64,000 nucleotides of DNA from Prosthecobacter dejongeii. Lineage in GTDB: Bacteria > Verrucomicrobiota > Verrucomicrobiia > Verrucomicrobiales > Verrucomicrobiaceae. Below, piece by piece: positions 9,677 to 18,464 of this stretch (positions are counted from its first letter, which is position 1; the number at the start of each line of letters is the position of its first letter). Location of the stretch: the NCBI RefSeq assembly GCF_014203045.1, contig NZ_JACHIF010000001.1, positions 496,001 through 560,000 on the forward strand, written 5' to 3'. The notes under the pieces were generated by a model that was given only the letters and a program-made list of their open reading frames with translations, was not told the DNA's origin and made no database searches. The position numbers and the translations under genes were made by a program.

Positions 9677-11416
9677 TTAAGTTGGATCAAAACCGAGGAG
9701 TTCATCCGCAAATGGCTCCCACCGCTCATCGGGATCAGCCGGGGTTTGTAATAGAACTCGATGGTTCTCAAGGGTTTTGCTCCCTATTAAAGCTGATATT
9801 TCCCGGTAGAATGGATGTGAAATTCTCGACCATGCTGAGGGCGGATTACCTCCCTTGACCGTTTGAATGCGCAGGTTAATTTTTAGACGCTTTGGCAACT
9901 TTACATTAACCGTTACGCCAGCGAGTAACAAAGCCGTGTATGCTTCTACCTGTTCATCCTTCCACCCGATGGACCTACACGACGTGGAAATAGAACCTAC
10001 TGCTAGTGCTTGTCCAGCGGAAGCCGCGGTCTTCCATCCGAACCGCAGCAATTCATCGACTTCTCCAGTCAGTAGCGCAGCAAGCATCGCTGTGTACTCA
10101 GCAACCTCGACCTCATTCTCTATAATTTCGTGAATTTCTTGCACTTGGGCTAACGATCCAAGAAGCATTATCCTGCTTAGAATAAATCTGACTTTTGATA
10201 GCTTCCACTTTCTAATAGCACCGGTAGATGATATATAATTTTGCCACGCAGACATGAATTGATCGAAATAAGTTTTCCTCAATCGTAACCCTATGGTCGT
10301 GAGCTTTTTGGGACTTAGTTTCGCTAGTCTTTTGGCAAAATCCTTTGACTCCATTCTGACCTTAAACCGGTCACCATAACTTTTCGCCATCGTCTGCGTT
10401 GTGTAACGCGGTAGGGGCACTCGAAGTCCTGCGTCTTGGAAAACCTTTTTTACTCTCCCCCTATATTGTGGACGCTCCATCAGGTAGCACTTTAGATTAT
10501 CTATGAAACGCATCCAATCTTCGTCGCCAGTCGGTTCCTCGTCGTAGTCATCCTGCTGATAGGGTGCATTTTCACGCCATTTTGTCGCACCGATCCAATG
10601 AATCTTCTTTGGATGCAGACGAAGTCCCAACGGTTTTATATGTGCTCGTAAAAATGTAATGGTCTCACGCTTCTTCTCTGGAGGAACAATAAACGCAAAA
10701 TCGTCCACGTAACGAAAGTAACGGCCCGGAAACTTCTTTGACATTTCCTTATCCAGATCACGAAGAACTAAGTTCGCGACTAGATGGCTGAATGAAGAAC
10801 CGACCAGAAGTCCTTTTTTTAAGCTGAACTGGCGATTAAGAAGTAGTCTGCCAAACTCTTTCCAATCGCTAGACAGAGTGGAATCTTCACAAGCCCGTTC
10901 CCACGCCCTAAACGCCCTGGTTGGAGTGATTGAAGGATAAAATTGTTTGATATCAGCATAGAGCACCCAATCCCCGGGGCGTTTTTTACAAATCTCACCG
11001 ATCTTGGTCTGCCTAGCACTAAACAGCTCGAAATAAGGTATGAAAGCACCATCAACAGAAGAGCGCTTAGCAAAATGATAGCTGTAGACCTCGTCGGCTG
11101 GCTGAAATGCCTTCCCGGCTTTAGAGCAAGCATCCAGCAGAGCAACTTCTGCTAATGCTTCGGGACCACCAGCCCGCACAATGTCTCGAAACTCTGGAAC
11201 ACCTTCTCCATCGAGTTGCTTAAACAGCTTACTCTCCAAAAAGCCAGGTCCGCCCCGCCGTCTAACGATTTCTGGCGCCATGTTTTGCGCCCATACATCT
11301 TTTAGGGATATTACCGAAGTTAAGGTATAGCGAAGAGAAAGATAAGAAAGCGGATCGCTCTTCCGACTGTCGTTCAGTGCTCGCAGAGCAAGACGTGGCG
11401 TAACTATCAAGCTCAT
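9677..11416 (-). CDS. Reverse transcriptase (candidate DRT/UG-type defence RT)
   Basis: 579 aa. RT palm motifs are intact: motif A YADIKQFYPSI (catalytic Asp155), motif B-like GLLVGSSFSHLVANL at 202-216 and motif C FRYVDDF with Asp238/Asp239. Residues about 260-579 form a long helical C-terminal region without recognisable maturase X or En (HNH) domains, so it is not a group II intron RT, and no intron RNA domain V was seen nearby. It lacks clear retron hallmarks as well. It is translationally coupled (ATGA overlap) to the upstream MTase-like gene. RTs of this organisation are typical of the DRT/UG defence RT groups, which is an inference. Base composition is lower in GC than the flanks, consistent with transfer. 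Confidence 0.85.
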   Translation of the reverse strand: MSLIVTPRLALRALNDSRKSDPLSYLSLRYTLTSVISLKDVWAQNMAPEIVRRRGGPGFLESKLFKQLDGEGVPEFRDIVRAGGPEALAEVALLDACSKAGKAFQPADEVYSYHFAKRSSVDGAFIPYFELFSARQTKIGEICKKRPGDWVLYADIKQFYPSITPTRAFRAWERACEDSTLSSDWKEFGRLLLNRQFSLKKGLLVGSSFSHLVANLVLRDLDKEMSKKFPGRYFRYVDDFAFIVPPEKKRETITFLRAHIKPLGLRLHPKKIHWIGATKWRENAPYQQDDYDEEPTGDEDWMRFIDNLKCYLMERPQYRGRVKKVFQDAGLRVPLPRYTTQTMAKSYGDRFKVRMESKDFAKRLAKLSPKKLTTIGLRLRKTYFDQFMSAWQNYISSTGAIRKWKLSKVRFILSRIMLLGSLAQVQEIHEIIENEVEVAEYTAMLAALLTGEVDELLRFGWKTAASAGQALAVGSISTSCRSIGWKDEQVEAYTALLLAGVTVNVKLPKRLKINLRIQTVKGGNPPSAWSRISHPFYREISALIGSKTLENHRVLLQTPADPDERWEPFADELLGFDPT

Positions 11417-12405
11417 ATTGAAGATACTAGGTGAATGCCAGATGCCCGTGCAGCAAAGCTCCCTTGATCTACAATGGGATCAGAGATTAGCGCATGCGAA
11501 GTGGGATTATTTTGGTCCGTTGGAATGATCCGCGAAAAACGCTCGAATACCTGCTTTCGCAACTTCGGTAGAAAGTGCTGCGTTGCTCGCTTATCAGTCG
11601 GTTCGATCCATAAGGTTGTCGCTCGACGACCAGCCGCAACAGAAAAAACCTGACGCAAACAACTCTCCGCTTCGTCGATCCATCTTCTTGAGTTGCCTGC
11701 CTGGACCGGCCCCCCAAGAAACCCGGAAAAATTTGTCCCGACGATCACGGGAACTACTGTGCCCGTTAGCCCGTTCCTCCACATTTCTACAAGATCGCTT
11801 GTCGATTCGTCCTTCAGTACGTCCCACACCATCGTCTCCAATTTCACATTAATGCCTTGCTCTTGCCACCATGGATTGAGCATCCTGAACATTCTTTCTG
11901 CAAGTTTGATTTGGTGCGGATTGTGATCTCCTCCGACGACCTGAACATCGAGATTCAGCTTTGGGAAAACCGGCTTACCCTCAGCTCGAAGTTGAGCGAC
12001 CACAGAGATTAATGCAACGGCTCCAGCACCTGCTCCTAATGGAATATCCAACATTCTCACCGTTCCAGCGCAGAACAAAGTCGCTAGCGCATTCCTTGTG
12101 GTTTTAAAGGTATGATGTGGATCAAGAGCGTATAGCTGAATGCGCCCACAGGAGCCGGAAAAGCGTTTAGCAAAATGCTCTACCGCCCCATCCTCCCCTT
12201 GGTCACCAACTGGACCATTATCTCGATCATCGATATTTCCAGCCATATCCTGAAGCCCGAGATCGTCAATGGCCTGCCGATAAGCCTCCTCTAAGCGAAC
12301 TGGGAGCTGGAGTTTGCCATTTGGCAATCCAGACCGTCCATGGGCATGAGTGGAATCCCATAAGGACATCGGAATTTCTGAAGCTTCAAAGACCTGTGCG
12401 CTCAT
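11413..12405 (-). CDS. RT-associated protein with Rossmann/methyltransferase-like core
   Basis: 330 aa, first gene of the RT operon. The centre reads MLDIPLGAGAGAVALIS at 118-134, a SAM-binding-like glycine loop after a hydrophobic strand ending in Asp120, and LDVQVVGGDHNPHQIKLA at 152-169, where Asp160 could be the second-strand acidic residue. This resembles a class I methyltransferase, but no clear catalytic motif (for example NPPY or PC) is visible, so it may bind SAM or another nucleotide without methylating. N-terminal residues 1-80 are unassigned. The family is not recognised. The 4-bp overlap with the RT says the two act together. Confidence 0.72.
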   Translation of the reverse strand: MSAQVFEASEIPMSLWDSTHAHGRSGLPNGKLQLPVRLEEAYRQAIDDLGLQDMAGNIDDRDNGPVGDQGEDGAVEHFAKRFSGSCGRIQLYALDPHHTFKTTRNALATLFCAGTVRMLDIPLGAGAGAVALISVVAQLRAEGKPVFPKLNLDVQVVGGDHNPHQIKLAERMFRMLNPWWQEQGINVKLETMVWDVLKDESTSDLVEMWRNGLTGTVVPVIVGTNFSGFLGGPVQAGNSRRWIDEAESCLRQVFSVAAGRRATTLWIEPTDKRATQHFLPKLRKQVFERFSRIIPTDQNNPTSHALISDPIVDQGSFAARASGIHLVSSI

Positions 12406-12678
12406 AAGGCATAATTGGCAGATTTATAATGCCTAGACCTAATTGTAGCTAGAGGCAGTTCAAGACTCATTTGGTCATATCAGCATAAATCAGGACTTCT
12501 ACTAGATGATTCGTTATTTCTGCTTGTTTGGGCAACGATGTCAGGAAAAAATGGAGTTACTACTGATGGTTTCACTCCCGTTAGCCAACAATTTCATTCG
12601 GTACTATCAGGTGAGACAGAGCCCGCTCCAAAGAGACATGATAGTGCCTGTCTCGACTATGTAACATGATGAAGGCCC

Positions 12679-12835
12679 GCCCCAACATGACTCATCTTCC
12701 CCTGAAAGGGGGGAGTTCTCGGGGGGAGGGGTGGGATTTGGGCGATCCCAGGCAATGCTAACGCCTTGTCGTTCAAGGCGTTAGATGGGACGAATTAAGC
12801 CTTAATGCCTTCCTGGCGGACGAATGACGGAAGCC
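12679..12835 (-). repeat. Displaced accC 3' end and terminator (left direct repeat / putative att site)
   Basis: Read on the minus strand this contains codons for FVRQEGIKA and a TAA stop, then a hairpin, then a conserved tract ending at gccccaacatga. The same order occurs at 47557-47715, where [13 protein letters not shown] is the real end of accC. Spacing is conserved: hairpin 80 bp from the outer edge in both, stop codon 36 versus 37 bp from the hairpin. Homology ends inside the accC coding part (about 12826 and 47702). This is the pattern left by an element that integrates in the 3' end of a gene and carries its own copy of that end. Confidence 0.72.
12759..12783 (-). terminator. Hairpin of the displaced accC terminator
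   Basis: Perfect 10-bp arms TAACGCCTTG / CAAGGCGTTA with a 5-nt loop. Counterpart of the accC hairpin at 47637-47661. It lies between sspA and the RT operon and may still act as an insulator. Confidence 0.6.
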
Positions 12836-13056
12836 TTCGCACCCCGCCGCCTCGCCCACTTCCTAAGGTGTTCAATGCCAAGGATTTCCAAGAAATCCCA
12901 CTCACCCCAACCAGCCTCCCAGCTCACCCCTTGCCCACCCCTGAAAAGTGACTGAACCAGCATGAAAACGCCCCACTTCCCACCCGCCAGGGGGGCAAAA
13001 TCGGGGGGTAATGACAATTGAAGATGCTCGTTGCCTCGTTACATCTTGATGACCGC

Positions 13057-14187
13057 ATGATTTACCTCGACCACAACGCTACAACACCTGTATTGCCTGA
13101 GGTCAGGGAAGCAATGCTTCCATTTCTAGCAGAACAATGGGGCAATCCATCTAGCTCTTACAGGTTTGGCTCTCATTTGAAATCAGCGATTGAGGGCGCT
13201 CGTGAAAAAGTGGCGGACTTGATGGGAGCCCAATCAGCTCATGAAGTGCATTTCACCAGTGGCGGAACAGAAAGCAATAACACTGCGCTTCATGCCGTCA
13301 TCCACAGCACACCGAAAAAACACATCATCACCTCACTGGTTGAACACTCCTCTGTACTGGGCTACTGCCGCTTTCTGGAAGAGTTTCGCGGCTATCGGCT
13401 GACCTACCTACCCGTGGATCAGGAAGGATTGATTTCTATACCGCAGTTGGAGGCAGCCATTCAGACAGACACCGCACTTGTCTCCCTCATGTGGGCGAAC
13501 AACGAAACCGGCGTTCTGTTCCCGGTGGAAGAGATTGGCCAACTTTGCCGCGACCGGGGAGTGCTATATCATTGCGATGCTGTGCAGGCTGTCGGAAAAC
13601 TGCTGATGAAGGTCAAGGACCTGCCCATCGACTACCTTTCCCTCACAGGACATAAAATCGGCGCTCCCAAGGGTATCGGTGCGCTCTATATACAGCAGAA
13701 AGCACCATTCTTGCCCTTCGTTCATGGCGGCCAGCAAGAGCGCTCCCGACGCGGCGGTACGGAGAATGTTGCAGGCATCATCGGCCTCGGAACGGCAGCA
13801 GCCGTTGCACAAAAAAAGCTTCCAGCATACGATGCCACCGTTCGCCCGCTCCGCGATGCCTTGGAGGAAGGCATCCTTACCGCCATCCCCAATACCCAGC
13901 GCAATGGACATGTCATCCAGCGCCTGCCAAACACCACTAATATCTTCCTTCCTGGAATGGACAGCGATGCCACACTCACGTTCCTGGATAGTCAGAATAT
14001 TTGTGCTTCTTCGGGGTCGGCGTGCATGGAGAGTGCCATCACTCCCTCACATGTGATTAAGACAATGTCAGGTTCCCACGAGCGATCTTCTGAAAGCATC
14101 CGATTTAGCCTTGCGCCCGAGAATACCATGGAAGAGATCCACGCGGTCTTGCACAATATGAAAGGGCTGATGAGCTTGATCGATTAA
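13057..14187 (+). CDS. sspA: Cysteine desulfurase SspA (DndA/IscS-like)
   Basis: 376 aa, PLP-dependent cysteine desulfurase. Start at the ATG giving MIYLDHNATTP, the usual N-terminus of the family; an in-frame TTG 39 bp upstream would add a non-conserved stretch. Seen: HFTSGGTESNN, HCDAVQAVGK, PLP-lysine in SLTGHKIGAPKG and the active-site Cys in SSGSACMES. It would supply persulfide sulfur for DNA phosphorothioation. It is convergent with the sspBCD operon (stops overlap by 4 bp), so the SspA name follows from context; a general IscS or NifS role cannot be ruled out from its own sequence. Confidence 0.85.
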   Translation: MIYLDHNATTPVLPEVREAMLPFLAEQWGNPSSSYRFGSHLKSAIEGAREKVADLMGAQSAHEVHFTSGGTESNNTALHAVIHSTPKKHIITSLVEHSSVLGYCRFLEEFRGYRLTYLPVDQEGLISIPQLEAAIQTDTALVSLMWANNETGVLFPVEEIGQLCRDRGVLYHCDAVQAVGKLLMKVKDLPIDYLSLTGHKIGAPKGIGALYIQQKAPFLPFVHGGQQERSRRGGTENVAGIIGLGTAAAVAQKKLPAYDATVRPLRDALEEGILTAIPNTQRNGHVIQRLPNTTNIFLPGMDSDATLTFLDSQNICASSGSACMESAITPSHVIKTMSGSHERSSESIRFSLAPENTMEEIHAVLHNMKGLMSLID

Positions 14188-16616
14188 TCAGCCAGCGATG
14201 CCATGAGCTGCTCTGCTCCGAAGTTCAAAATGAACTCCGCATAATGGCTGCTGAAAACGTCTCTCAGATAGTCCTGCAAATCAACGTCTTTTTCATCCTG
14301 TCTGATCTGATATTTTCGATTCTTGGTGATGCTGAAAAGAAAAATCGTGTGGAAGTAGACGGAGCTGATATACTTCTTCTCCGCCAGCTCTTTGCTTTCG
14401 ACGCTCAAGACACCCTGCTTGCCGTAATGGTTCCTGAGCACTGTGCTGTCCATGTTAATGTAAACGCGCTCAAGGTTGCCGTCTCCGCTCATCGCTGGAT
14501 ACATTACGACTGGGAAATCCATATCAATGCCAGCTTCACCAAGCTGTTCCCATGTCTTGCAATCTGAAGAACCCTCGGGAGCATTTTGGTAAACTAGAAC
14601 ATAATCAGGCAGTCCTGGCGGTTCCTCATCAGGCTCTTCCTTTTTGACGTCTTTGGGCTTGGCGCTTGGCTCAGCCACTTTGAGCCAGAACCGGCATTCA
14701 AAGTCTTCAGGTCCACCTAGCTGGGCTTGGATCTCAATGGCATCCCCCACTTTGAGTTCTTCTGTCGCTCCAAATCCAATCTTGATGGTGCCGTCCTTGG
14801 GACTGGATTTGCGGATGTCGATAAGCTTGCTCGGATCGCCCACATCGCTTGCGTCATTGCCTCCGGTAGACTCATTCCGATTAAATTGGAGAATCGAGAC
14901 TTTTAATTCTCCGGGGTCCTCGGAGCGGTCAAAGTAGTTGTTCTCCACATCTGTTGAGAATTGCACCGTTTTCTCATCTTTCTCCGGTATGGTGATAAAG
15001 GTGTCACCTTTCCCAGTCTTTAGATTGAAGAACGATGGGTAGCGCTTGGCGTGGAATGGTTCCTTGGTTTTGACCGGTTTCGGGTTTTCTGGCTTTTTGT
15101 TCTCCTTCCTCGGCGGCTCGTGTTGCTCGATTTTGAAAGTTTGATTGAGTAATCGCATCAGGTCCTTGTTAAATGGGAGGTCTTTTGAGAATGCCTTGAG
15201 CAGGTCTTTCGCATCTCCACCTTCCACTGAAATCGAGTTCTGGCGGCGTTTGTACACCTCGGCCAGCTCGCTTTTCACAAGAGCGGACGCCACTCGCTTG
15301 CGGACTTCACCCGTATGTTCGCCAGACTTCATGCGGTCGCGAGACGCCATAAAGAGCTCGCTGCGATAGTTGTAAGTTAGATTTGTGCAGTCCACATGAA
15401 TCATCAGGTGGTTCTTCAGTAGAGGCATCTTTAGTGATCGTGTGATGAACTCCGATGTGAAATGCCCATGCACCTGCCCGTTGAGGCTGAAGAGAACGGC
15501 CATGTCATCGTGGAAGTACTCGCGCTGGATGTTGTCACGCGTTTCCTTAACCGTCATCTTCTCCACCTTGGCCCGAAAGACGTAAGCGGTAATCTTCATG
15601 CTGCCGATGTCGTGATCTTCAACCTCAACTGACAGCTTCTCTTCCAGATACTTGTTGTCGTCTTTCTCCAGCCGCCGCTTAAGACCAAAGCAGTCCATCT
15701 GTAACACCTTGTTGTTCGGATAGCGCTTCTCGTTGTCCACGAGGTAGATCGGCAGGGCTGGTTCGAACAGGTATTGGTCTATCGCCCGCCGCGGCTCCTG
15801 AGGCAGAGCTCCACGTGTCCCAGGGGGAAGCTGATAATCGTAAAGCTTGATGATCGTGCCCGTCCTAAATTTTCGATTGGCGAGACCCACATCCAGTTCG
15901 CTGATCGGAAAGCTTGGAATCTTTCCGTTGATCTTCATATACTCATACCAGGTGTTCTTCTTCGTTTTCGACTCTTGATCAGTGAGTGGATGCTTTCGGA
16001 CCAGGGTGAATCCAAAGTCCCCGCTGCCGTCAAAGCGCTTGGAGCCGATCAATTGGTACCGAAGACTACCGCAAAACACAAGAGCGCCCGTTCCTCCCAT
16101 ATTATACTTCCCCTGCACGAACGGAATCTCATTCTTATTACCTCTGAGAATAGATAAAAAAGTTTGCTCAAAGTCAACGGGATGTTGTCCCTCACCGTCG
16201 TCATAGATCAGCAAGCAAGGATGAATCTTGGAGCCACTTGCAACGATTTGGATTGTCTCGGCCTCTGCTTTCCTAGCGCCACTCAAATGCCAGTTCTTCG
16301 CGGCTACCCCAAAGAAAATCTCGATGGCCGCACTCATTGTCTTAGGCGCATGAACTGAACGCGGATTTATGCCAGCCTCGTAACATAACCGCATGAGCCG
16401 TGCGTCGATGGAATTGGTTATTTTCTCGATGAGCGCAGCGATGGGAGATGCCTGCTGGTTTTCAATGACACCATAATTATTTTCGTTGTCCCCGAGCGGA
16501 CACCAGGTCGAGGAATAGTCGCCACTTAATGTTAGAAGTTTGTTTACTTCGACCTCGCCTTGACAATCGAGCAAAAATTCAAAAAGGCGCTTGGACGATA
16601 AGTCGCTCGTCTTCAT
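14184..16616 (-). CDS. Large GHKL (Hsp90/MORC-like) ATPase, last gene of the ssp operon
   Basis: 810 aa. The N-terminal 180 residues carry a complete GHKL ATP site: N-box ALIEKITNSIDARLM (Glu64, Asn68), G1 box YDDGEGQ at 138-144 and G2-like GKYNMGGTGAL at 169-179. An S5/transducer-like segment follows. Residues about 460-640 are charged and low in complexity, and the C-terminal 170 residues form an unassigned domain. GHKL ATPases with such architecture occur in phage-defence loci as ATP-driven clamps or sensors; here the role is inferred. The start overlaps the SIR2 stop by 4 bp, placing it in the same transcript as sspBCD. Confidence 0.8.
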   Translation of the reverse strand: MKTSDLSSKRLFEFLLDCQGEVEVNKLLTLSGDYSSTWCPLGDNENNYGVIENQQASPIAALIEKITNSIDARLMRLCYEAGINPRSVHAPKTMSAAIEIFFGVAAKNWHLSGARKAEAETIQIVASGSKIHPCLLIYDDGEGQHPVDFEQTFLSILRGNKNEIPFVQGKYNMGGTGALVFCGSLRYQLIGSKRFDGSGDFGFTLVRKHPLTDQESKTKKNTWYEYMKINGKIPSFPISELDVGLANRKFRTGTIIKLYDYQLPPGTRGALPQEPRRAIDQYLFEPALPIYLVDNEKRYPNNKVLQMDCFGLKRRLEKDDNKYLEEKLSVEVEDHDIGSMKITAYVFRAKVEKMTVKETRDNIQREYFHDDMAVLFSLNGQVHGHFTSEFITRSLKMPLLKNHLMIHVDCTNLTYNYRSELFMASRDRMKSGEHTGEVRKRVASALVKSELAEVYKRRQNSISVEGGDAKDLLKAFSKDLPFNKDLMRLLNQTFKIEQHEPPRKENKKPENPKPVKTKEPFHAKRYPSFFNLKTGKGDTFITIPEKDEKTVQFSTDVENNYFDRSEDPGELKVSILQFNRNESTGGNDASDVGDPSKLIDIRKSSPKDGTIKIGFGATEELKVGDAIEIQAQLGGPEDFECRFWLKVAEPSAKPKDVKKEEPDEEPPGLPDYVLVYQNAPEGSSDCKTWEQLGEAGIDMDFPVVMYPAMSGDGNLERVYINMDSTVLRNHYGKQGVLSVESKELAEKKYISSVYFHTIFLFSITKNRKYQIRQDEKDVDLQDYLRDVFSSHYAEFILNFGAEQLMASLAD

Positions 16617-17455
16617 ACGGAAAGATTTTTTACGAACTCCAAGACCTCGGGATGCAATTTGGTGCTCGCCATGTAGGGTAACACGTGGACATTGTAGTCC
16701 TTCCTCCAGCGGTCGACTTCAAAATCATGTATCGACTCCTTTTCAATCAGCGCGTAGTGACGAACTCCGCCACCATGAAATGCGACGTGTAGCGCTTCAA
16801 GCATTTGGGCAACTTCAGGGTCATTCATGGATGCCCCCAAGAACAAGACCGTTTTATTGGTGAAGATCGACGCTAGTAAATGGCGGTATCCGACATTTGA
16901 GTAAACCAATGACCTGTAATCTTTGCGAGTGAGTACTATCTCACTTGGCCGAGCAACGTCGCCGTGTGCCTTTAAAATAAAAAACCTACGGTCCCACAGT
17001 GCGTCTGCAAATCCGGAGACATCTGTGTAATTATATACATCAGGAGTCTTTTTATTCACTTCTGCGAAAGCATCTTCCAACAGCTTGTCATAGTTGGTTG
17101 TAACATGAAAACAGAAGGGTATGCTCATCAATCGCCTATGAACGTCGGTGGGGGATCGAGTACCACGCTCAAATGCTTTGGCTACACGTTTGCGGAAATC
17201 GGCATCACCAAGCTCATCCGACAATTGCTGCGCAATCGGGAGGAACTTGTTAGGATCACTTACTGCAGATACCAATTTGTCAGCAGTATCCACCTCCAGC
17301 ATCCCTGCCGTCTTTGCATCAGTAATAAGTCCTTCAATAAGGCCTTGCCAAGTAGGGTATCCAGCGGCCACTGAAAGGCCAGCACCCACAAATAAGGCTG
17401 CTCGTTTGTCTTTGATGGCGACTGCAAGGTCACTAGGCACTGAGGGCGCGGGCAT
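16613..17455 (-). CDS. SIR2-family protein (putative NAD-consuming effector)
   Basis: 280 aa, stand-alone SIR2_2-type domain: FVGAGLSVAAGYP at 22-34, VTTNYDKLL at 118-126 (Asn121, Asp123) and LKAHGDV with His164. These are the residues used by defence SIR2 domains (for example in ThsA, DSR and short-Argonaute systems) to bind and hydrolyse NAD+. No DNA-binding or nuclease domain is attached. It sits 4 bp after the DUF262 gene and overlaps the GHKL gene by 4 bp. An abortive-infection NADase triggered by unmodified DNA is a reasonable inference; direct NADase activity is not shown. Confidence 0.85.
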   Translation of the reverse strand: MPAPSVPSDLAVAIKDKRAALFVGAGLSVAAGYPTWQGLIEGLITDAKTAGMLEVDTADKLVSAVSDPNKFLPIAQQLSDELGDADFRKRVAKAFERGTRSPTDVHRRLMSIPFCFHVTTNYDKLLEDAFAEVNKKTPDVYNYTDVSGFADALWDRRFFILKAHGDVARPSEIVLTRKDYRSLVYSNVGYRHLLASIFTNKTVLFLGASMNDPEVAQMLEALHVAFHGGGVRHYALIEKESIHDFEVDRWRKDYNVHVLPYMASTKLHPEVLEFVKNLSV

Positions 17456-17459
17456 ACTA

Positions 17460-18461
17460 CTAAGAGATAAGGTGTTTTGTCAAAATTTGGTGCCGTTCAC
17501 GCACTGCGGCCATCGTGCCCGCTGAAAGCCGGAATCTTTCGATGTATCTGTAAAGCGACGGATCGAAAATCGGATCGTCCGATACGTTCAGGCGTTCAAT
17601 ACCTTCGCGCATGGCAGTCCTTCGTTTACTCTCAAAAGTTTTGTATCGCATAGCTACTTTGTCGGCTTTCATCCGATGTGCTGGATTCTTGTTCAATACT
17701 CCGAATACATCAACAAAACCCCATTTTGTATTAATTGACTTTGTTTGATGCTTCTGTATATCTGCCATGAAAGACAGAGTGCGATTAACCGACTGTATCA
17801 GTGCTGAGGAGCAGTGCCTTGCATGTTTCTTATATAATACTTCTAGGTTGGGTGCTTTCAAATCGCAACTTGGCCCCGCATCGGCAAAAGCAAATGCATG
17901 AGTCAATAGGTCATCGCATTGAAAACGTTCTGGTGTAAAACAGGACGCTTTAAAAAAGGCATGCGTAAGAGCCATTGATCTAATCACATCACCAATCGCT
18001 GAAGGCATGCTATTCCGAATTTCGGGTGGCGTTAGTCGGACGCCTTCTTGCAACCTTCGAAACAGTTCTCGGATTTCATCGTTTGTAGCTGATGAACAAC
18101 TGGACACGGTAAGATTGTAAACATAAAATTTTCGCCGTAGTGCCGAGGGTAAGTCGTCAAAATATGCGCCAGCGTTATCGGCCAGTTCATCTGATGCCTT
18201 CGCAAGGGGGATTTTTCCATCAGCAAAGTCAAAAATCGCCAGCATTCGCTGCTGTCCGTCAAAAACTTCGTAGTCATAAGATCCTTGCGATCTCCGGAGG
18301 TAAAATTTGGGCATGTCATACCCCATGAGGATGGAATCGATGAGGAGTTGCTTCTTCTTATCTGACCATACAGACCCTCTCTGATATTGGGGTGCGGGAT
18401 CAATTTGACCACGATTCTCGATTAGATCCTTGATACTCCATTGCAATTGTCGAAATTTCAT
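17460..18461 (-). CDS. Stand-alone DUF262 protein (SspE/GmrS-like N-domain)
   Basis: 333 aa. DUF262 signature residues are present: YQRGSVWSDKKKQLLIDSIL at 26-45 and FDGQQRMLAI at 67-76, the NTP-sensing/hydrolysing core of GmrSD and SspE. In SspE the DUF262 part is followed by a DUF1524/HNH nuclease; here the protein ends at about the length of the first domain plus a helical tail (no HxxP or HNH seen), so it is either a sensor without nuclease or a ParB-like NTPase that acts with the SIR2 and GHKL proteins. It follows sspD with a 3-bp gap. Confidence 0.83.
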   Translation of the reverse strand: MKFRQLQWSIKDLIENRGQIDPAPQYQRGSVWSDKKKQLLIDSILMGYDMPKFYLRRSQGSYDYEVFDGQQRMLAIFDFADGKIPLAKASDELADNAGAYFDDLPSALRRKFYVYNLTVSSCSSATNDEIRELFRRLQEGVRLTPPEIRNSMPSAIGDVIRSMALTHAFFKASCFTPERFQCDDLLTHAFAFADAGPSCDLKAPNLEVLYKKHARHCSSALIQSVNRTLSFMADIQKHQTKSINTKWGFVDVFGVLNKNPAHRMKADKVAMRYKTFESKRRTAMREGIERLNVSDDPIFDPSLYRYIERFRLSAGTMAAVRERHQILTKHLIS

Positions 18462-18464
18462 ATC

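Larger units (their letters stand above)
12406..13056. other. Intergenic region upstream of the RT operon and sspA
   Basis: About 650 bp with no convincing ORF. It should hold the promoter of the RT operon (leftward) and of sspA (rightward), plus the accC-3'-end-like repeat. An inverted repeat GAGACAG (12613-12619) / CTGTCTC (12648-12654) could form a hairpin, and 12949-13015 holds a C/G-run segment of the kind seen in verrucomicrobial intergenic repeats. A structured RNA serving the RT could lie here, but nothing proves it. Confidence 0.4.

Noticed and set aside
9677..11416. Group II intron or retron interpretation of the RT
   Set aside because: No maturase/En domain, no intron RNA domain V pattern and no clear msr-msd inverted repeats were seen.
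12802..13017. 71-codon ORF on the minus strand upstream of sspA
   Set aside because: It lies in repetitive intergenic sequence (C/G runs) and overlaps the accC-like repeat in another frame.
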